Positions 35,434-44,188 of a stretch of 64,000 nt of DNA are shown piece by piece. The notes under the pieces are model-generated. The model did not search any database. It was not told the DNA's origin and was given only the letters and a program-made list of their open reading frames with translations. The stretch is from positions 15,750,501 to 15,814,500 of the forward strand of contig CM077599.1 of assembly GCA_039654915.1 (NCBI GenBank). Reading direction: 5' to 3'. A program made the translations under genes and the position numbers. This stretch comes from Aquilaria yunnanensis (lineage: Eukaryota; Streptophyta; Magnoliopsida; Malvales; Thymelaeaceae). The stretch's first letter is position 1. Each line of letters begins with the position of its first letter.

Positions 35434-36552
35434 GCCCGATGTGATTGATAATTGAAAAGTGAAGATTTCGAGCTAGAATTACATTGACTTTGGAAGGCCT
35501 CCAAGTCAGATCTGACCTAACAGTCCGCATACATTTTCGAATGACAGGGAATCCTTTGAATAAACTTGTATCTTTGAAAGCTTGCAAAAGTAATCTAATA
35601 GTAAAAATCTCCTAGATTTAGTCCAGAATCTAGGGTGTAGTCTTTGTTAAATGGACACCTGCTATTCTTTTTCTGGTACAACAAAAAGATGTGATGCGTG
35701 CATTCTACTACTTTCCATTTTTACACTCTTTCCATTATACTATCCATTATTGCTATCATACTTTGCTTTCTAAATGATACTACTCGTGGGTGAAAATAAA
35801 AAGTTAAGGGAAATTTGATAGTAATGATCTTGAAAGTGCTGCCAAATCTAGTAAGAAGGATTTCATATGTTGCACCTCAACCCTAAAAAAGAATTCACAG
35901 TGGTTATCAACATCCTTGCAAGAAGTTTGGGGTTAGTTTCCAAACAAGGTAGCTCTCATATTAAAAGACTTCAGTGGCTTCCCAATTCTCATAAATGCTC
36001 AAAAAAAAAAAAAAGGCTCTCAGTTTTCCGCAACACAAACTCCGAAAAGAAAAAGTTCATCCCTTCCATCAAAAAGCCATTAAAGGGAAAATCCAAAAAA
36101 AAAGAGAGACTGAGAAGCAAATAAAGCCACTTGAGTCATCTCACTTCAAGAAGGATACGATCTCGGTTCTCCATAACACAAACTCCAAAAAAAAAAAAAG
36201 GGAAAAAGTTCATCCCTTCCATCAAAAAGCCAACAAGGGAAAATTCAAAACCAAAAAAAAAAAAAAAGAGAGACTGAGAGCAAATACAAGCAAGTAAGGC
36301 CACTTGAATCATCTCATTTCAAGAAGGCTATGATCTCGGTTCTCTGTAACAAAAACTCCGAAAAGGAAAAAGTTTATCCCTTCCATAAAAAAGCCAACAA
36401 GGGAAAATTCAAAACCAAAAAGAACTGAGAACAAGCACGAGCAAGCAAGGCCACTTGAGTCATCTTACTTCAAGAAAGTTATCAAATATGTCATCACCAT
36501 AGCTCACACAAAAAAAAAGGAACAAAAAAAATATATAAAAACAAAACAAAAC

Positions 36553-36583
<31 letters not shown>

Positions 36584-36840
36584 AAACAAAAACAAAAACA
36601 AAAAAAAGAGAAAGGAAAAAAAGGGCTCAAACTAGAGCAAAAGAAAAAAGATAGAAAAAGTGAGCTATGGATTCTAGACTGAAAACCTGCAAAGGCGGTT
36701 TAGAAAACAAAAGTAACCCTCAAACCAAGTGTACATAAAGATTACGATAGTTGGGGGGCAACAGATGAGATCAAACTTTCTGGAAACGGTGGCAAGTTTG
36801 AAGTCATCACTATTGAGTTTTTCACCATAATCAAATCTGC
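35434..36840. repeat. Non-coding interior with tandem units of about 150-180 bp
   Basis: No credible gene. Between about 35940 and 36480 a unit with CTCGGTTCTC, AACACAAACTCC(G/A)AAAA, GTTCATCCCTTCCATC and AAAAAGCCA is repeated three to four times, separated by A-rich tracts. A 30-base A run lies near 36551-36580. Short lysine-rich frames (35867-36297) reflect the A-tracts. Confidence 0.65.
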
Positions 36841-37300
36841 TCACGAGTAGTATTAAAAGACCCTTCTTTCACACCATTAAAACTTAACTTCCTTCAGACT
36901 TAATATCCTCATTCAGCTAAAAGACTATCATTGTGAATTATGTTTCTACCTTATTTAATACTGCTCACGAGTAGTATTAAAAGACCATTCTTTCACACCA
37001 CTTAAACTTAACTTTCCTCAGACCTAACATCCTCATTCAGTCAAAAGACTATCATTGTGAATCATGTTTCTACCTTATTTAATGCTGCTCACGAGTAGTA
37101 TTAAAAGACCCTTTTTTTCACACCACTCAAACTTAACTTTACTTAGACCTAATATTTACCTCTTAATATCATTCTCATTCAGCTAAAAGACTGCCACAAA
37201 AAAAAAAAACATTCAAACTTAACTTTCCTCACACCTAACATTTACCTCTCGATATCATCCTCATTCAGTTAAAAGGCTATTATTGTGAATCATGTTTCTA
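36840..37300. repeat. Tandem repeat of about 121 bp, four copies
   Basis: Units begin with GCTCACGAGTAGTATTAAAA and contain CCTCATTCAG(C/T)(T/C)AAAAGACTATC, at about 36838, 36962, 37084 and a degenerate fourth. The 63-codon frame that follows (37285-37476) is not recognised. Confidence 0.75.
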
Positions 37301-38290
37301 CCTTATTGCCTTGCACAGTTTATGTCTTCGAGTTGGAAAGGGAAGAATGGCAGGACATTTTAATTGAAAACAAAGACCGTAAATTACTTTGTCAAGCTTT
37401 GAAAATTGATGAAAGTTTTTCTTTAAGGCCAAACCATTATTCATTAATGTATGTAGACTTAAAAGTAAGGAGATAGCTTGAGTCTTTCTTTAATAAGATG
37501 TGGTTCTTGTAAGAGAAATTTACGATCAAGTGCCATCACAAAGGTCTAGAAATCCTCAACCTTCTGTTAAATCAAAGGCGAGATGATATCTCTTTCCACA
37601 TAAACACCATAATCAAGGGGGCAAAGTAGTCTCTACTAAGCGCAAGAAAAGTACTGCCAAGAAAGAAGCTCAATAGACAAGGGGGCAAGTCTTATGGATC
37701 AGAACCTGAGTCTAAGGAAGAGCAATCATTCGGACTGTAACATGGGGGTAAACAAGTGTCGGCACGGCCAGAAGAAAATGGGCAAAGCAGACATTGAAAG
37801 TAAAGCCTTTGATGGTATCAAATCCATGACAATGGATGAGTACCCGAAAGAGATATAAATTATGAGGCGGGCCAACTTTAAAGAAATTGAGGCCAAAATT
37901 CAAGAACAAGTCAAAGAAAGAGGATTTTGAAAAGAGTTGGGCTTTTGAGGCAGTGAACAAAAGCTGGAAAGCATAAAGAGATTTAATGATAGTCCAAGAA
38001 GGCAATTATAAAGAGGATCCAGTAAAGCAAAGATATGAAGAACTAGATCAATCCAAAAAAAAATAAAAAATAAAAAAATAAATATAAATAAAAATAAAAA
38101 AAAAAAAAAAAAGAACCATCAATTACACATGCTTTGCATTCATGCATTTCACATCATGCATGCATGATTTTTACACGATAGGAATCAAATGGGAAACACA
38201 TCCACCGCACCGTTACAGCAGTATAAGCTAAGATCTCAATAATATCAGCTCTTACCAATCTATCACTGGATACACAGCTAATATGCGGGA
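37301..38290. other. Interior stretch without a recognised gene
   Basis: No frame longer than 100 codons. Remnants of an older coding region are possible (frame 37285-37476 reads TVYVFELEREEWQDILIENK), but I recognise no family. An A-rich tract lies at 38056-38112. Confidence 0.5.
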
Positions 38291-38650
38291 CCAACCCGCA
38301 TCAGGAATTCAAGGATAAGGTAGACAATATGTCAAAAGCCTGGCAATTGATTCAATAATCGAGACTACACCTGGAAGGACAGGATTGACATCAGCTAGTA
38401 GTATCCAAAATAAGAGATAGCTATAGCCAAGGATAAGGCAGATATCAAAAAGGATAAAGTAGACAATATTGTCAAAAGCTTGGCAATTGATTCAATAATC
38501 GAGGCTACACCTGGAAGGATAGGATTGATGCCAGCTTAGCAGCATCCAAGATAAGAGATAGCTGTGGTCAAAGATAAGGCAGACATCAAGAAATATTGTC
38601 GTTGAAACTTTGTCAAAAGCGGACAATGGATTCAATAATCGAGGACTGGA
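38290..38650. repeat. Tandem repeat of about 135-140 bp, about 2.7 copies
   Basis: The unit carries GGCAATTGATTCAATAATCG and AGATAAGGCAGA and ends just upstream of the first zinc-finger gene. Confidence 0.75.
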
Positions 38651-38808
38651 TCAACGGATAAAAAAAAAAAAATCTATCAAAATGAAGTAGGATCTACTTT
38701 TCCGGTTAAACGGCGGATACGGTACTCCGTGACTCTCAAGTCGGTTCTCTCAGTTGCCCATAATAACTGATTCCTTCACCCCTTCTTTCTTTTACTTCCT
38801 CCTAGAAA

Positions 38809-39267
38809 ATGGATCCTACTTTTTCCGCCTTGCGAAAGTATTTCCCTTCTCTCCCAATGAACATCCTCAAAAAGATCTACCAAGTTCGCTGTGAACGATT
38901 AAGAGTTCTGATGCACAAAGGAATCCCTGAAGATGTGCGGTGGTTAATCGAAGCCAAGGTTCGTCTAGCAGGTGAAATCCCAGAGGCATTTGTGTCTCAC
39001 ATGCCTGGTATAGGCAAAAGCTCTTATGCCAAAAAGCGAAGAGCGAAAAGGTTACAAGTCTGCCATAAATGTGGACGGTGGACTTGTAATACTAAATGTC
39101 GTTCTTTAGGGATGATCTCTGATAATCGAGAAGATAAAATACGATTCATTAAGAATGGCCTGAGTAAGGACTCGTTGGATGATATCCAATTGACTCTTGA
39201 GACGCATTCTTGTGGATCTGTGCAACGTGAACTTCTTGGTTTATGGAGCATTTTTCATGAAGAATAA
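38809..39267 (+). CDS. Virus-type zinc-finger nucleic-acid-binding protein-like gene, copy A (prematurely stopped)
   Basis: 152 codons from ATG 38809. Like copies B and C it has an N-terminal helical part (LRKYFPSLPMNILKKIYQ; HKGIPEDVRWLIEAKVR), a glycine-serine hinge, a strongly basic patch AKKRRAKRL and a Cys cluster CHKCGRWTCNTKC (C-x2-C-x4-C-x3-C), then ISDNREDKIRFIKNGL. The basic-patch-then-Cys layout and the I-S/F-(I/V)-x-x-G tail resemble the cysteine-rich nucleic-acid-binding proteins of carla- and vitiviruses (Pfam Viral_NABP/Carla_C4). A TAA at 39265-39267 ends it where B and C have a sense codon. The frame then stays open to 39358, so it lost about 30 residues to one point change. 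I find no TATA box in the 100 bp upstream. Confidence 0.65.
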   Translation: MDPTFSALRKYFPSLPMNILKKIYQVRCERLRVLMHKGIPEDVRWLIEAKVRLAGEIPEAFVSHMPGIGKSSYAKKRRAKRLQVCHKCGRWTCNTKCRSLGMISDNREDKIRFIKNGLSKDSLDDIQLTLETHSCGSVQRELLGLWSIFHEE

Positions 39268-39518
39268 AACCGTTACAGTCCCGGGAATCTGACTGTAAAT
39301 GACCCTGTTTGCCAGCTTGTAAGAAAACTGGATGGGAAGCAAATCCTCGACTCATAGAAGCCGTTAATGCCGTTATTGGACGTAAAACCAGTGGAAGATG
39401 TGAGCCACAGTCACAATTACTGTACATACAGTTTGTTATATTTGGAAAAGTTTGCATTTTCTTTTGACAGATGTACATGCTCTCCTAAGTGTAATCGACA
39501 CGTTATCTATTTCATCGC

Positions 39519-39525
39519 TATAAAT
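39519..39525 (+). promoter_or_regulatory. TATA box in front of zinc-finger gene copy B
   Basis: TATAAAT in the context TTCATCGCTATAAATGCATG, 81 bp upstream of the ATG. The equivalent context recurs before copy C and before LOG. Confidence 0.6.
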
Positions 39526-39605
39526 GCATGTTCTTCCAGTCGGTTATCTAAGTTTCCTTCAATAACTAATTCCTTTCCATCATCTCTCAAATTCTTCTCT
39601 CATCA

Positions 39606-40154
39606 ATGGATTCTACTCTTTCTACCCTGCGAAAATACTTTCCTTCTCTTCCAATAAAAGTCCTTAAAAAGATCTACCTTGCTAGATGTGAAAGAATCAG
39701 AGTTTTTATGCACAAAGGCATTCCTGATAATGTGCGGTGGCTAATTGAAGCTAAGGTTCGTTCAGCTGGTGAAGTTCCAGAAGCGTTCTTTCCCCGTATG
39801 CCCGGCTTTGGTAAAAGCGCTTATGCTAAAAAGCGAAGAGCAAAGAGGCTAGGTGTCTGTCATAAATGTGGACGATGGAATTGTAATACTAAATGTCGCT
39901 TTTTAGGATACATCTCCAGAAATCATGAAGATAAAAGAAAATTCATCAAGAATGGCCTGCGTAAGGAATATTTGGATGATATCCTATTAACTTTTGAAAC
40001 ACATTCTTGTGAAATAGTGCAATGGGAAATTATGGATTTATGGTGGACTTTCCAAAAAGAACAAGATCGTTACAGTCTTGGGAATGTGACTTTAAACGAC
40101 CCTGTTTGTCAGTTTGTAAGGAAACTGGATGGGAAGCAAATCCCCGACTTATAG
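39606..40154 (+). CDS. Virus-type zinc-finger nucleic-acid-binding protein-like gene, copy B
   Basis: 182 residues, intronless. Residues 1-60 are helical (MDSTLSTLRKYFPSLPIKVL; HKGIPDNVRWLIEAKVRSAG). Residues 63-74 form a hinge (PRMPGFGKSAYA), 75-81 the basic patch KKRRAKR that could bind RNA or act as a nuclear signal, and Cys85/88/93/97 a compact zinc site (CHKCGRWNCNTKC). Residues 99-117 hold ISRNHEDKRKFIKNGL. A longer C-terminal domain follows (HSCEIVQWEIMDLWW; NDPVCQFVRKLDGKQ). In carla- and vitiviruses the related cysteine-rich proteins bind nucleic acid and several suppress RNA silencing. That role here is only inference. Viral members are shorter (about 90-140 residues) and their Cys spacing differs, so a plant or retroelement zinc finger remains possible. 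Confidence 0.7.
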   Translation: MDSTLSTLRKYFPSLPIKVLKKIYLARCERIRVFMHKGIPDNVRWLIEAKVRSAGEVPEAFFPRMPGFGKSAYAKKRRAKRLGVCHKCGRWNCNTKCRFLGYISRNHEDKRKFIKNGLRKEYLDDILLTFETHSCEIVQWEIMDLWWTFQKEQDRYSLGNVTLNDPVCQFVRKLDGKQIPDL

Positions 40155-40304
40155 AAGGCATTGAAGCCATTACTGGACATAAATCAGTGGAAGATGAGAG
40201 CCACGGTCATGATTCCTGTACATATAAGCTGTCATTTGTCTTTTCTTTTGACAATAATGTACTTGCTTCTGTAAGTGTAATTAACGCATTATCCCTTTCA
40301 TCAC

Positions 40305-40311
40305 TATAAAT
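40305..40311 (+). promoter_or_regulatory. TATA box in front of zinc-finger gene copy C
   Basis: TATAAAT in the context TTTCATCACTATAAATATGT, 60 bp upstream of the ATG at 40371, matching the box before copy B. Confidence 0.6.
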
Positions 40312-40370
40312 ATGTGTTAGTTATTTTCGTTTCCTACAATCACTAATTTCTTTCTTTGCCTCCTTCATCA

Positions 40371-40919
40371 ATGAAGTCTTCTCTTTCCGCCTTACGAAAG
40401 TATTTTCCTTCCTTCCCAATAAATGTTCTTAAAAAGATTTATCAAGCTAGATGTGAACGATTCAGAGTATTTATGCACAAAGGCATCCCTGATAATGTGC
40501 GGTGGCTAATTGAAGCTAAGGTTCGTTCAGCTAGTGAAGTTCCCGAAGCGTTCTTTCCCCGTATGCCCGGCTTTGGTAAAAGCGCTTATGCCAAAAAAAG
40601 AAGAGCAAAGAGGCTAGGCGTTTGTCATAATTGTGGATGGTGGATTTGCGGCAATAAATGTCGTTCTCCAGGAGTGATCACCAGAAATCGTAATGATAGA
40701 ATAAAATTCATCAAGAATGGCTTGCGTAAGGAATCTCTGGAAGATATTCGAGAGGTTCTTGAAGCGCATTCTTGCGGAATAGTGCAATTTGAGGTTGTTG
40801 GATTATGGATAATTTTCCAAAAAGAACGAGATCGTTATAGTCTTGGGAATCTGACTTTAAACGACCCAGTTTGCCAGTTTGTGAGAAAACTGGATGGGAT
40901 GCAAATCACCGATTCATAG
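40371..40919 (+). CDS. Virus-type zinc-finger nucleic-acid-binding protein-like gene, copy C
   Basis: 182 residues from ATG 40371 (an in-frame TTG at 40356 is not preferred because the ATG aligns with the starts of A and B). Exactly the same length as copy B and co-linear throughout. The basic patch AKKRRAKRL is kept. The Cys cluster is CHNCGWWICGNKC, with all four Cys conserved but the arginine after the second Cys changed to tryptophan. ITRNRNDRIKFIKNGL and NDPVCQFVRKLDGMQ are retained. No stop or frameshift. B and C are closer to each other than to A (they share NVRWLIEAKVRSA and PRMPGFGKSAYA). Confidence 0.7.
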   Translation: MKSSLSALRKYFPSFPINVLKKIYQARCERFRVFMHKGIPDNVRWLIEAKVRSASEVPEAFFPRMPGFGKSAYAKKRRAKRLGVCHNCGWWICGNKCRSPGVITRNRNDRIKFIKNGLRKESLEDIREVLEAHSCGIVQFEVVGLWIIFQKERDRYSLGNLTLNDPVCQFVRKLDGMQITDS

Positions 40920-40957
40920 AAAGCATTGAAGCCATTACTGGACGCAAAGCCAGTGAA

Positions 40958-41345
40958 AGACGAGGATCAAAGTCACGATTACTGTACGTGCTAGCTGTCG
41001 CTTTTAGAAATTTTCCTCCCCTTTTGGTAATAATGTATCCACTCCTGACGTGAACCAAAGTCACGATTACTGTACGTGCTAGCTGTCGCTTTTGAAATCT
41101 TCCTCCCCTTTCGGCGATAATGTATCAACTCCTGACATGAGCCATAGTCACGATACTGTACATGCTAGCTGCCACTTTTTAAAATTTTCCTTCTCTTCCA
41201 ACAATCACGTACCTACTCCTGACGTAAGCTACAGTAGTGACTACTGTACATGCTAGCAGCTATTTTGAAAATTTTCCTCCTCTTTTAACGATAGTGTACC
41301 CATACCTGACCAGAGTCATACTCGTGACTACTGTGAATAGCTGGC
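40958..41345 (+). repeat. 87-bp tandem array with TGACG motifs upstream of LOG
   Basis: About 4.5 units start at 40958, 41046, 41133, 41220 and 41307, a near-constant 87-bp period. Each begins TGAC(G/A)(T/A) and continues with AGTCACGATTACTGTAC(G/A)TG and CTAGCTG. TGACGTGA (41046) and TGACGTAA (41220) match the core of the as-1 element bound by TGA-type bZIP factors. A single related copy follows zinc-finger gene A (about 39397) and B (about 40191), so the array grew from a cassette-linked element. Confidence 0.8.
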
Positions 41346-41396
41346 AATAATGTATCCATTCTTGAAAATAAAATTATTGCCTTATCTCTTCATCTC

Positions 41397-41404
41397 TATA
41401 AATA
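41397..41404 (+). promoter_or_regulatory. TATA box of the LOG-like gene
   Basis: TATAAATA in the context TCATCTCTATAAATATATCC, 40 bp upstream of the ATG at 41437 and directly after the 87-bp array. The flanking bases resemble those of the two zinc-finger gene boxes. Confidence 0.65.
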
Positions 41405-41436
41405 TATCCTCTTTTCTCAAAAGGGTAAGGATAGGA

Positions 41437-42054
41437 ATGGAGAAAACCCCAACTCGTAAATCCCGAAGTATTTGTGTATTTTCTGGGGCTTTTCCTGGAA
41501 AAGATGAAGAGTATTTAAAAGCAGCCAACCATTGGGGTAGAGTATTAGCTGAGCGAAAAATACATTTAGTTTATGGAGGAGGTAGTGTCGGATTAATGGG
41601 AGGTGTAGCATCAGCAGCATCTCTAGGAGGAAGTCAAGTCCCTGGACCTCTGAAATTTATTTCTGGGGGCACGATTGGAGAAGAATTAGTGGTTAAAAAT
41701 TTGCAAGAGCGTGTGTTACAAATGCTTTTAAATGCTGATGCTTTTATCGCTCTACCAGGTGGTTTTGGCACATTGGGAGAAGTCTTTCAAATTGCTTCCA
41801 TGGCCCAACTTAATTTGCATAAGAAACCCATTGGGCTTTTAAATGTTAACAATTTCTTTACAGGTCTGATAGCTTTTATGGATTATGCTATACAGAAGAA
41901 TTTCATATCAAGAGTGGCACGGCGAATCATAATATCCGCAACAACTGCTGAAGAATTGCTAGATAAAATACAAGCTTTTGTTCCTGAACCAGATCCAGCA
42001 ATGATTCAGATAGACTGGACACGACAGTCTTTCCCGACCAGTTCACTCCCATAA
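41437..42054 (+). CDS. LOG: Intronless LOG-like cytokinin riboside 5'-monophosphate phosphoribohydrolase
   Basis: 205 residues from ATG 41437. The upstream in-frame ATG at 41350 would add 29 residues lying before the TATA box, so it is not preferred. Family marks: SICVFSGAFPGK (11-22), LVYGGGSVGLMG (44-55) and the nucleotide-binding/catalytic PGGFGTLGE (107-115, family PGGxGTxxE), then KPIGLLNV, a helix around FMDYAIQKNFI, and SATTAEELLDK. Plant LOG enzymes release active cytokinin base from its ribotide in one step and are about 210-220 residues long. Host LOG genes normally have several introns. This copy has none, pointing to capture from spliced RNA. Oddities: the central strand region is shortened and the usual lysine after the active-site arginine (R92) is valine, so activity is uncertain. 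Confidence 0.85.
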   Translation: MEKTPTRKSRSICVFSGAFPGKDEEYLKAANHWGRVLAERKIHLVYGGGSVGLMGGVASAASLGGSQVPGPLKFISGGTIGEELVVKNLQERVLQMLLNADAFIALPGGFGTLGEVFQIASMAQLNLHKKPIGLLNVNNFFTGLIAFMDYAIQKNFISRVARRIIISATTAEELLDKIQAFVPEPDPAMIQIDWTRQSFPTSSLP

Positions 42055-42600
42055 TGGTCATCTACTCACCCTGTTGAAGTATTGTGGAAGAAAGAAGCGA
42101 TCTGATCCGTTTTTCTTGTCTTTTAGTTTTATTATCAGCATTTTCTTTCGCGTTTCAGTTTTTCTTTTCAGGGAATTTCTTTTTTTATAATATAGCTTCG
42201 TCCATGCTGATATTAAAACCATAGGACAACGCCTTTAGGATGGAATGGCTGAGAAAGAGTAATTTTTATTACTCTTGAGACGCATCCTATTAGGTCTACT
42301 AGGCATAACATTTTGGGGTAGTTAAGCTTTAACCTTATTCGGATGACATATCTCACAAGGGAATCTATATTTACTGAAGAAAATATTAGATGAACCTTGA
42401 ATATTGATTCCAAACATCCGTTCCCTTTACATAATTTGTCAGTGTTATTGTCATCATCAAGATTCACTCGTTTTATCGAAGCCTAATTCTTTGCGCTCGC
42501 CTATTATGAAAATTCACACTTTCGAAGAAAATTATTCCAATTTCAATTGCTTTCATATAAATTTCGCTCGAGGTCCTAAGGAAAGCTCCTTAGCCTCAAA
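42055..42600. other. Interior stretch downstream of LOG, no gene seen
   Basis: AT-rich sequence with no supported frame. It may hold the LOG transcript 3' end. Confidence 0.5.
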
Positions 42601-43665
42601 ATCAATTTTCATCATCGGGGTTTTAAGGATGGAACCTTTGCCTAGAAAATAATCAATTTTCATCATCGGGGTTTTAAGGATGGAACCTTTGCCTTGAAAA
42701 CAATCAATTTTCATCAATCCGAGGTTTTAAGGATGGAACCTTTGCCTCGAAAACAACCAATTTTCATCATCGGGGTTTTAAGGATGGAACCTTTGCCTCG
42801 AGATCAATCAATCAATCCGGGGTTTTAAGGATGGAACCTTTGCCTCGAGATCAATTATCAATCCGAGGTTTTAAGGATGGAACCTTTGCCTCGAAAACAA
42901 TCAATTATCAATCCGAGGTTTTAAGGATGGAACCTTTGCCTCGACATCAATTAATCAATCCGGGGTTTTAAGGATAGAACCTTTACCTCGACATCAATCA
43001 ATCAATTCGAGGTTTTAAAGATGGAACCTTTGCCTCGAGATCAATCAATCAATCCGAGGTTTTAAGGATAGAACCTTTGCCTCGAGATCAATCAATCAAT
43101 CCGAGGTTTTAAGGATAGAACCTTTGCCTCGAGATCAATCAATCAATCCGGGGTTTTAAGGATGGAACCTTTGCCTCGAGATCAATCAATCAATCCGAGG
43201 TTTTAAGGATAGAACCTTTGCCTCGAGATCAATCAATCAATCCGGGGTTTTAAGGATGGAACCTTTGCCTCGAGATCAATTATCAATCCGAGGTTTTAAG
43301 GATGGAACCTTTGCCTCGACATCAATCAATCAATTCGAGGTTTTAAGGATGGAACCTTTGCCTCGAGATCAATCAATCAATCCGAGGTTTTAAGGATAGA
43401 ACCTTTGCCTCGAGATCAATCAATCAATCCGAGGTTTTAAGGATGGAACCTTTGCCTCGAGATCAATCAATCAATCCGAGGTTTTAAGGATAGAACCTTT
43501 GCCTCGAGATCAATCAATCAATCCGAGGTTTTAAGGATAGAACCTTTGCCTCGAGATCAATCAATCAATCCGAGGTTTTAAGGATCGAACCTTTGCCTCG
43601 AGATCAATCAATCAATCCGAGGTTTTAAGGATGGAACCTTTGCCTCGAAAACAAATAATCAATCA
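42600..43665 (+). repeat. 47-bp hairpin-forming tandem array, about 22 copies
   Basis: The unit reads AATC(C)GAGGTTTTAAGGAT(G/A) then GAACCTTTGCCTCGAGATCA. It repeats about 22 times, with a settled period of 47 bp from 43010 onward. Within a unit CGAGG pairs with CCTCG and AAGG with CCTT, so each can form a small stem-loop in RNA or single-stranded DNA. Two further units occur at 43745-43830. Confidence 0.9.
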
Positions 43666-44085
43666 ATCAGTCCATCTTACAACGATAGGAGCTTTCCTAT
43701 CGTTAGAGGTTCTAAGGACATTTCCTTAACCTAAAACAAACAATCAATCCGAGGTTTTAAGGATCGAACCTTTGCCTCGAGATCAATCAATCAATCCGAG
43801 GTTTTAAGGATGGAACCTTTGCCTCGAAAACAAATAATCAATCAATCAGTCCATCTTACAACGATAGGAGCTTTCCTATCGTTAGAGGTTCTAAGGACAT
43901 TTCCTTAACCTAAAACAAACAATCAATCCATCAGTCCATCTTACAACGATAGGAGCTTTCCTATCGTTAGAGGTTCTAAGGACCTTTCCTTAACCTCAAA
44001 CAAATAATCAATCAATCAGTCCATCTTACAACAATAGGAGCTTTCTTATCGTTAGAGGTTTTAAGGACCTTTCCTTAAACCTTAC
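43665..44085 (+). repeat. 85-bp tandem array with AACGATAGGA/TCCTATCGTT hairpins
   Basis: Four units begin with CAGTCCATCTTACAACGATA at 43669, 43847, 43932 and 44017. Each contains the 10-bp perfect inverted repeat AACGATAGGA-GCTT-TCCTATCGTT (the last copy is degenerate) followed by AGAGGTT(C/T)TAAGGAC. Confidence 0.88.
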
Positions 44086-44175
44086 TGTTTGGGCGGCGAG
44101 AACATTCTCAATGCCTACCTAAGCCGGACGAAATTTGGTAACGACTTTGCATACATCATGTCCCATGAAGCATGC

Positions 44176-44188
44176 AAAGGGGGGCAGC
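44176..44188 (+). other. Polypurine tract of the cargo retrotransposon
   Basis: AAAGGGGGGCAGC directly before the 3' LTR. This purine run would prime plus-strand synthesis. Confidence 0.85.

Noticed and set aside
36840..37476. Remnant of pol in the cargo retrotransposon
   Set aside because: No reverse transcriptase YxDD-type, RNase H or integrase HHCC/DDE motifs were seen; the 63-codon frame is unrecognised.
38809..42054. An integrated plant RNA virus or pararetrovirus segment as the source of the cargo block
   Set aside because: There is no replicase, movement or coat protein sequence around the zinc-finger genes, and LOG is a cellular gene family, so only the cysteine-rich protein resembles a viral product.
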